Below are positions 1-4,067 of a stretch of 5,820 nt of DNA, piece by piece (within the stretch, counting starts at the first letter, position 1; each line of letters opens with the position of its first letter). The notes under the pieces are model-generated. The model was not told the origin of the DNA, made no database searches, and was given only the letters and a program-made list of their open reading frames with translations. Made by a program: the position numbers and the translations under genes. The DNA comes from CAYQTE01 sp964420285 (GTDB lineage: Bacteria; Planctomycetota; Phycisphaerae; Tepidisphaerales; Tepidisphaeraceae), in contig CAYQTE010000144.1 in NCBI GenBank assembly GCA_964420285.1, positions 1 through 5,820 on the forward strand, written 5' to 3'.

Positions 1-47
1 CCGGTTTTGTAAACCGGATGTTGCGGGTTCAAGTCCCGCCGGCGGCT
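1..47 (+). tRNA. tRNA-Thr (anticodon UGU), 3' part; 5' end outside the window
   Basis: The window opens exactly at the anticodon stem. CCGGT (1-5) pairs with ACCGG (13-17) around the 7-nt loop TTTGTAA, giving anticodon TGT at 8-10, which reads the Thr codon ACA. A 5-nt variable loop (18-22) is followed by a perfect T arm: GCGGG (23-27) pairs with CCCGC (35-39) around the standard loop TTCAAGT (28-34). The 3' acceptor strand CGGCGGC (40-46) and discriminator T47 follow. No CCA is encoded, so it would be added after transcription. The D arm and 5' acceptor strand lie before base 1, so acceptor pairing cannot be checked. Identity rests on the anticodon. Confidence 0.93.
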
Positions 48-90
48 TTGGTTGCTGTTTGTGTGCCAGAGGCCGTATTCACTGCTTACG

Positions 91-396
91 ACGTATCGCA
101 TGAATGCCAGCGGCATCTCTACATCCGCCGCTGTCGCGCTGGGTGTGCGGCTGATCTCGGCCAGGCCCGTTTGAGCGGCCGACAATGTCAAAATCATGGT
201 CAACGGCCAGCAGGTCGGCCGCATCTGCAACAGCAACGACTCGTCGATCGCCCGCGAAACGCTTCGCAGCGGCGTGTGTCAGAAGAACGACTGGATGTTC
301 GACGCGAGGCCGTTCAGGCCCGGCCAAAATACAATGCGTTTCGGCGCCAGCGTCGGCGGGTTGATGTACGACACCGTCGGGCTGGAGTCGGATTGA
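91..396 (+). pseudogene. Remnant of the C-terminal domain of a PL4-type rhamnogalacturonan lyase
   Basis: One frame reads through 91-396 with a single TGA at 172-174 and ends at TGA 394-396. The part after the internal stop contains VNGQQVGRI, then NDSSIAR, LRSGV.Q, FDARPF.PGQNTM.F and GGLMYDTVGLE. This order (VNG..VG, ND.S..R, PG.NT, MYD..LE) is that of the last beta-sandwich domain of family 4 rhamnogalacturonan lyases, as I recall the family. The part before the stop (TYRMNASGIS, AAVALGVRLISARPV) also resembles the start of that domain. Whole enzymes have roughly 500 or more residues with an N-terminal catalytic domain; only about 100 codons remain. No start codon with a ribosome site serves the fragment. 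It could instead be a short unrelated ORF of 66 codons from ATG 196, but the motif run makes that less likely. A functional product is not expected. Confidence 0.68.
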
Positions 397-406
397 TCGG
401 GTCGGG

Positions 407-2122
407 TCATCGCCCCGCGGTCGCGGACTTGAGTATCACCATGTTCTTCGGATTCAGCGGAATACCGCTGACATTGGCGCGGTACATGTAACAATTGACG
501 TAGACGTAGATGGGAAGAATCGGCGCATCCTGCAAGAGGATGGCTTCGGCGTCCGAAAGCAGGTTCATGCGCTTGGCCGGGTCGGTTTCCGTTTCCGCCG
601 CGGCGCAGAGGCGGTCGTAATCCGCGTTTTTCCATTTGGCGTCATTGCCGTCGGCATCCGAGCGGTATTTGTCGGTGAAGGTCGTCGGATCGTCGTAGTC
701 GCCGATCCAACTGGCGCGGGCGATGTCGTATTGCTGGCTGTGCAGACGCTCGCCGAACGTCTTGATCTCCAGGCCGCTCAGATCCATGTCGATGCCCAGA
801 TTGAGCTGCCATTGGCGATGGAGCATCTTGGCGATGTCGCCGTGCATCCCTTCGGTGTTGTACAGGATCGTCAGGCGCCCAAATCCCCGCCCGCCGGGAT
901 AGCCGGCTTCGGCCAACAGTTTCTTCGCAGCCGCAATGTCGAACGGCAGGCCCTTGGGCGATGTATAGCCGTCGAAAATTCCCGGCGGGATGTACGTCGT
1001 GGCCAGCGGCTGATGCAGCCGGCCGACCTCGTCGATGATCGACTGCTTGTCGATCGCCATCGAGAGCGCCCTTCGCACGCGCGAATCGTACAGCGGATTG
1101 GTTCGCCCGTCCGGCAGCTTCGGCAGGCAGTTGAATTCAAAGTAATAGGTGCCGAATCCGGAGAACATGTGCAGATCGGGACGGTCGCCCCGCCGCAATA
1201 TCGCCGCGGCCAGGTCTGGATCGACATCGCTGAGCCAGTCGGCCGTGCCGTCGTTGTAGGTGCGATACGCGGCCATCGGCTCATCGAAATAGATCTGGTC
1301 GATGACCCGGCTGCGGACGTGCTGGCGATCCCAGTAATAATCGTTGGCGATCATCCGCAGCCGGCGTTTGAACGTCCAATCGGCCAGGTAATAGGGCCCA
1401 TTGCTGATGAGGTACGGTGGGCGCGTGAAGTGCTGATCGAAGGTGACTTGCCCGGTGCGCTTATCGACGATGGTGTTGTGCAGGGCCGGATTCCACATCG
1501 ACCGCTCATTGAGCGGAAAGAAGCTGGGAAACGCACACAGGGCGGGAAAGAACGGAATGGGCTCCTTGAGCGTCACGCGGATGGTTTTCCTGTCGGGCGT
1601 TTCGATGCCGACGGCGGCGAAATCCGGCATCGGCCCGATCGGCGCGGGCTGCTGGTCGCCGGCGGTTTTGGCGGCCTCGGCGACTTTTTGGGCGTATTGG
1701 GATTCGTACTCCTGTGCGCCGCGGATGTAATGGAAGAGATAAGTGTAATCGCCCGGCGTTTCCAGCATTCGCCGCCACGCGAACACGAAATCGCCGGCCA
1801 AGACCGGATCGCCGTTGCTCCAGCGGGCATTGTCACGGATGTGGAACGTGTAGATGGTCTTCGTCGCGTCGATGCCGATCTCATCGGCGCAGCCAGGAAT
1901 CGGTTTGAGCGTCGCCGGGTCCAGCGTGTACAGCCCTTCCCACAGGCCATACGCCAGGCGGATATCCTGCATCCACGACATGCCGTTGGGATCGAGGCAT
2001 TTGTTGTCGCCGCGGAGGATGAAGGTGAAATCGGCGCGCGGGTCGGCCGGCGATTTCCACAACAGGATCGACGCGGCCAGCAGGGCCACAAGACAAGTCG
2101 GAATCACCAGCAGCCGAAGCAT
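407..2122 (-). CDS. ABC transporter substrate-binding protein, family 5 (OppA/DppA-like peptide-binding)
   Basis: A 571-residue protein with the signatures of family 5 solute-binding proteins (SBP_bac_5), which deliver oligopeptides or similar solutes to an inner-membrane ABC permease. Visible in order: hydrophobic N-terminus (about residues 3-22) with one Arg at position 3; the lobe-I block TFHIRDNARWSNGDPVLAGDF (split here as TFHIRDNARW at 92-101 and SNGDPVLAGDFVFAWRR at 102-118); SNGPYYLADW (240-249); RVRRALSMAIDK (348-359); AEAGYPGGRG (404-413); DIARASWIGDYDDPTTF (466-482); and AILLQDAPILPIY (527-539). Length is normal for OppA-type proteins. The N-terminus has no lipobox cysteine (C10 lies inside the hydrophobic stretch), so it is either a Sec-exported periplasmic protein or anchored by an uncleaved helix. 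ATG at 2120-2122 lies 4 nt after the stop of the upstream gene, with no clear Shine-Dalgarno, suggesting translational coupling. No permease or ATPase gene is in the window. The family is certain; the ligand is not. Confidence 0.93.
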   Translation of the reverse strand: MLRLLVIPTCLVALLAASILLWKSPADPRADFTFILRGDNKCLDPNGMSWMQDIRLAYGLWEGLYTLDPATLKPIPGCADEIGIDATKTIYTFHIRDNARWSNGDPVLAGDFVFAWRRMLETPGDYTYLFHYIRGAQEYESQYAQKVAEAAKTAGDQQPAPIGPMPDFAAVGIETPDRKTIRVTLKEPIPFFPALCAFPSFFPLNERSMWNPALHNTIVDKRTGQVTFDQHFTRPPYLISNGPYYLADWTFKRRLRMIANDYYWDRQHVRSRVIDQIYFDEPMAAYRTYNDGTADWLSDVDPDLAAAILRRGDRPDLHMFSGFGTYYFEFNCLPKLPDGRTNPLYDSRVRRALSMAIDKQSIIDEVGRLHQPLATTYIPPGIFDGYTSPKGLPFDIAAAKKLLAEAGYPGGRGFGRLTILYNTEGMHGDIAKMLHRQWQLNLGIDMDLSGLEIKTFGERLHSQQYDIARASWIGDYDDPTTFTDKYRSDADGNDAKWKNADYDRLCAAAETETDPAKRMNLLSDAEAILLQDAPILPIYVYVNCYMYRANVSGIPLNPKNMVILKSATAGR

Positions 2123-2126
2123 GCGG

Positions 2127-3194
2127 TCACGGCTTGACGGCGACGATCGGCGGCGGCGGCTGCAGCGGTCCCCAATCGGCCGTGCCCTTGCACAGGCCGG
2201 CGCAGACCTGCGTGGTCGCGTCGCGTATTGTCGTCTTGTTGGCGGTCATTTCCATGTCTTTCAGCGGGGCGACGATTGGCATGGCGGTGGGGATGGCGCT
2301 GCTGTTCTGATCGAACGCCTTGAAAATGTTATCGTACATCTGGGCGTATTTGGCCAGATCGGTGGTGACGATGCTGGTGTTGGCCCGCTGGCCGGAGACG
2401 GCGATCAGATCGCTGATGTCCTGCATCGAGTGGGTTCGGTCGGAACTGGATTGCTGGCCCCAGGTGCTGCACAGAAGCAGGACGCCGAAGGAATCGGACA
2501 TCGGGTTACTGGGGGCGCCGTTGATGTAGTAGTCTCGGCGTTCCTCGATGAATTGCTGCACAAACGGCACCATTCTCGCCTTGGCGGCGGCGGGCACGTC
2601 GGGCGTCAGTGCGTGCCATGCGTCATCAACCATCGAGGCGGGAGTGTCCTTGTTGGCGGCCTTGACGATCGCGCCGGCCAGCGCGTTGATCGGCGGATTG
2701 CGCACGTCGTTCAACATCGCCGTCACGATCGGCCCCGCCGCCTTCAATCCATACGCCTGCACGGCCGCCGCTGAATCGGCCAGAAGTTGCTGATCCGACT
2801 GTTGAAGGTTTTCGGCCGCATCCTTGGTGAGCGTGGCGACCCGCTGGCAGATGCGTCCGGCGCAGATCTTGGCGCGGATGGACGATTTGGTATCGCTGAC
2901 CAGTGCCGACAGGCGGTTGTTGAGGACCGTGTCGAATGTGCCAAAATAGATCGAGTCGGCCTTGTCGGGAGTGGCGGCGGCGATGACGAGGTCACGGGCC
3001 TTTTGCTGCGCCGCAACGTCATCGCTGAGCAACTGCGCGATCTGGTAATTGACATAAGCATCAATGGCGGTGTCGGCATCCGTGGCCCGGGGCCTCGGCG
3101 GCGCGGCCTGCGCCATCGCGCCGCGCGGCCCCACAAGTACCGCCATCGCCAACGCCGCCGCCAACATCGCCGCTCGACACACGCTCATCGTCAT
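2127..3194 (-). CDS. Secreted protein of unknown function, first gene of the minus-strand unit
   Basis: I do not recognise a family for this 355-residue protein. The N-terminus is a clear Sec signal peptide: R7, a hydrophobic core about residues 8-22, and an A-M-A site (26-28) before Q29, so the mature form is likely periplasmic. The rest is Ala-rich and looks mostly helical, ending in a Pro-rich tail (343-355, four Pro at 346-349). Five cysteines follow the signal: C111 and C116 (CAGRIC), C242, C331 and C335 (CAGLC). The two CAG..C pairs could form disulfides or bind a ligand. ATG at 3192-3194 was chosen because GGGGA (plus 3204-3208) sits 9 nt upstream; ATG at 3188 is possible. The reading frame stays open up to 3587, but that extension is antisense of rex codons and precedes the signal peptide. 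The stop lies 4 nt before the binding-protein start, so the two are probably one operon. Confidence 0.8.
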   Translation of the reverse strand: MTMSVCRAAMLAAALAMAVLVGPRGAMAQAAPPRPRATDADTAIDAYVNYQIAQLLSDDVAAQQKARDLVIAAATPDKADSIYFGTFDTVLNNRLSALVSDTKSSIRAKICAGRICQRVATLTKDAAENLQQSDQQLLADSAAAVQAYGLKAAGPIVTAMLNDVRNPPINALAGAIVKAANKDTPASMVDDAWHALTPDVPAAAKARMVPFVQQFIEERRDYYINGAPSNPMSDSFGVLLLCSTWGQQSSSDRTHSMQDISDLIAVSGQRANTSIVTTDLAKYAQMYDNIFKAFDQNSSAIPTAMPIVAPLKDMEMTANKTTIRDATTQVCAGLCKGTADWGPLQPPPPIVAVKP

Positions 3195-3237
3195 ATCCAC
3201 ACATCCCCGTTCACAGCCGCTTCCCCGACAAAACCGC

Positions 3238-3257
3238 CGAATTTTCCGGAAATTACG
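3238..3257. repeat. AT-centred near-palindrome, 8 of 10 pairs matching
   Basis: The perfect core TTTCCGGAAA (3243-3252) is flanked by partly matching bases, giving a 20-bp near-palindrome centred between 3247 and 3248. It lies just downstream of the predicted minus-strand start of transcription, in the leader of the secreted-protein gene. Because the centre has no loop, it suits a dimeric protein site better than an RNA hairpin. With 8 of 10 pairs it could be chance. Confidence 0.35.
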
Positions 3258-3275
3258 ATACGGGTGAACCGTATC
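3257..3275. promoter_or_regulatory. Perfect 7-bp inverted repeat, candidate operator over the minus-strand -10 box
   Basis: GATACGG (3257-3263) and CCGTATC (3269-3275) are exact reverse complements separated by GTGAA. The symmetric 19-bp site covers the predicted -10 hexamer of the minus-strand promoter (3268-3273), where a bound repressor would block transcription of the secreted-protein/binding-protein unit. The sequence does not match the usual Rex operator (TTGTGAA, short spacer, TTCACAA), so the cognate regulator is unknown. The same repeat could form a short hairpin in RNA, but it lies at the edge of the predicted transcript. Confidence 0.5.
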
Positions 3276-3296
3276 AGGCGCGCAAAATGCTGTCAA
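3268..3296 (-). promoter_or_regulatory. Predicted sigma70-like promoter for the minus-strand operon
   Basis: On the minus strand a perfect -35 hexamer TTGACA (plus 3291-3296) is followed after 17 bp by TACGGT (plus 3268-3273), preceded by TGA, which fits an extended -10 motif. The -10 matches TATAAT at only 3 of 6 positions, so strength depends on the -35 and the TG element. Transcription would begin near 3261, giving a leader of about 65 nt before the start at 3194. Confidence 0.5.
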
Positions 3297-3310
3297 GCGA
3301 CGCCTTCGTC

Positions 3311-3338
3311 TTGACGGACGCCCCGCGCGGGAAATAAT
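3311..3338 (+). promoter_or_regulatory. Predicted sigma70-like promoter for rex-proS
   Basis: TTGACG (3311-3316, 5 of 6 to the -35 consensus) is followed after 16 bp by AATAAT (3333-3338, 5 of 6 to the -10 consensus). Transcription would begin near 3345, leaving a leader of about 57 nt before the rex start at 3402. The -35 box lies back to back with the -35 box of the minus-strand promoter: GTCAAG (3292-3297) and CTTGAC (3310-3315) form a 6-bp inverted repeat with a 12-bp spacer. Confidence 0.55.
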
Positions 3339-3355
3339 CCGCTTCCAACGTCGCC

Positions 3356-3382
3356 GGCTGGCGGCTACCCTCTCCGCCAGCC
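3356..3382 (+). repeat. Strong 9-bp hairpin in the rex leader
   Basis: GGCTGGCGG (3356-3364) and CCGCCAGCC (3374-3382) are exact reverse complements around the 9-nt loop CTACCCTCT. All of it lies in the predicted 5' untranslated leader of rex, ending 11 nt before the ribosome-binding GGAG at 3394-3397. No T-run follows on either strand, so it is not a standard intrinsic terminator. CCGGC (3354-3358) could instead pair with GCCGG (3391-3395), which includes part of the ribosome site and would exclude the hairpin. Confidence 0.6.
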
Positions 3383-3401
3383 CTGACGCGGCCGGAGTCA
3401 C

Positions 3402-4052
3402 ATGGATCTCAAACCGGAAGACATTCCCAATCCCGCCGTTCGACGGCTCAGTCTCTATCTGCGCCAATTCGAGTCGTTTCAGCGCCAGGGCCGCCGCACC
3501 GTCTCCAGCAAGCAACTGGGCGAGAGCCTCGGCCTCACCGATGCCCAAATCCGCAAAGACCTGACCTATTCCGGCCAATTTGGCCATCCCGGCGTCGGAT
3601 ACCGCGTTGATGAGTTGATCGGCCAGATCCGCAAGATCCTCGGTACCGACAAGAGTTGGAACGTCGTGCTGGTCGGAATCGGCAACCTGGGCCGGGCGCT
3701 GCTGGCGTACGGCGGATTCAGCGCCAAAGGATTCAACCTGGTCGCCGCGTTCGACAATTCACCTGAGAAAATCGGCGCGCAACAGGGCTCTTTTGTCATC
3801 CGCCCGCTGTCTGAGTTGGCGGCGGTCATCAAGGCGCATTCGGTACGGCTGGCAATTCTTGCCGTACCCGCTGACAACGCGCAGGAGGTTGCCGATCAAC
3901 TGGTTGCTGCCGGCATCCGCGGCATACTCAATTTCGCCCCCGTGTCCTTGTCGGTGCCCAAGACGGTCGCCATCTCGGCCGTGGACCTGGCCGTGCAGAT
4001 GGAACAACTCAGCTTTCAGGTGAATGTCTGGATGCCGGACCGTGGGGCATAG
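3402..4052 (+). CDS. rex: Redox-sensing transcriptional repressor Rex
   Basis: A 216-residue Rex repressor of normal length. Rex dimers bind operators when NAD+ is abundant and release DNA when NADH rises, controlling fermentative, respiratory and NADH-recycling genes in the cytoplasm. Residues about 10-80 are the winged-helix DNA-binding domain, with SSKQLGESLGLTDAQIRKDL (35-54) and FGHPGVGYRVDEL (60-72) typical of the family. Residues about 85-190 form the Rossmann NAD(H) domain: VGIGNLGRAL (91-100) is the glycine-rich dinucleotide loop and D118 in AFD ends the second strand. ILNFAP (175-180) is the conserved late-domain motif. VDLAVQMEQLSF (194-205) is the C-terminal domain-swapping helix that holds the dimer together. 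ATG 3402 is preceded by GGAG (3394-3397) at a short 4-nt spacing. It heads a probable operon with proS, 15 nt downstream, and is divergent from the secreted-protein unit. I see no canonical Rex operator upstream, so autoregulation is unproven. Confidence 0.97.
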   Translation: MDLKPEDIPNPAVRRLSLYLRQFESFQRQGRRTVSSKQLGESLGLTDAQIRKDLTYSGQFGHPGVGYRVDELIGQIRKILGTDKSWNVVLVGIGNLGRALLAYGGFSAKGFNLVAAFDNSPEKIGAQQGSFVIRPLSELAAVIKAHSVRLAILAVPADNAQEVADQLVAAGIRGILNFAPVSLSVPKTVAISAVDLAVQMEQLSFQVNVWMPDRGA

Positions 4053-4067
4053 ACAAACGGAGATTTC

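Noticed and set aside
300..406. Terminator for the minus-strand operon
   Set aside because: I looked for a GC stem followed by a T-run on the minus strand (A-run on plus). The GGCC-rich bases near 307-325 followed by AAAA (325-328) do not form a clean stem, so I do not call one.
18..491. 157-codon plus-strand frame spanning the tRNA end and the lyase remnant
   Set aside because: It begins inside the tRNA, runs into the end of the convergent gene, is rich in Arg and Gln, and is in a different frame from the recognisable lyase motifs.
731..2137. 468-codon plus-strand open frame opposite the binding-protein gene
   Set aside because: It lies codon-for-codon antisense to the family 5 binding protein (phase offset a multiple of 3). 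In GC-rich genes the codons TTA, CTA and TCA are rare, so this antisense frame stays open by default. Its translation shows no domain.
3209..3216. TTCACAG resembling a Rex operator half-site
   Set aside because: Six of seven bases match one half, but no TTGTGAA-like partner lies at the expected spacing, so it is not a Rex operator by sequence alone.
3356..3382. Leader hairpin as an intrinsic terminator or attenuator
   Set aside because: There is no run of T after the stem on either strand, so a standard Rho-independent terminator is not supported.
3195..3587. N-terminal extension of the secreted-protein frame to a start at 3587
   Set aside because: The extension runs antisense through rex in codon register and through the promoter region, and would bury the signal peptide 131 residues inside the protein.
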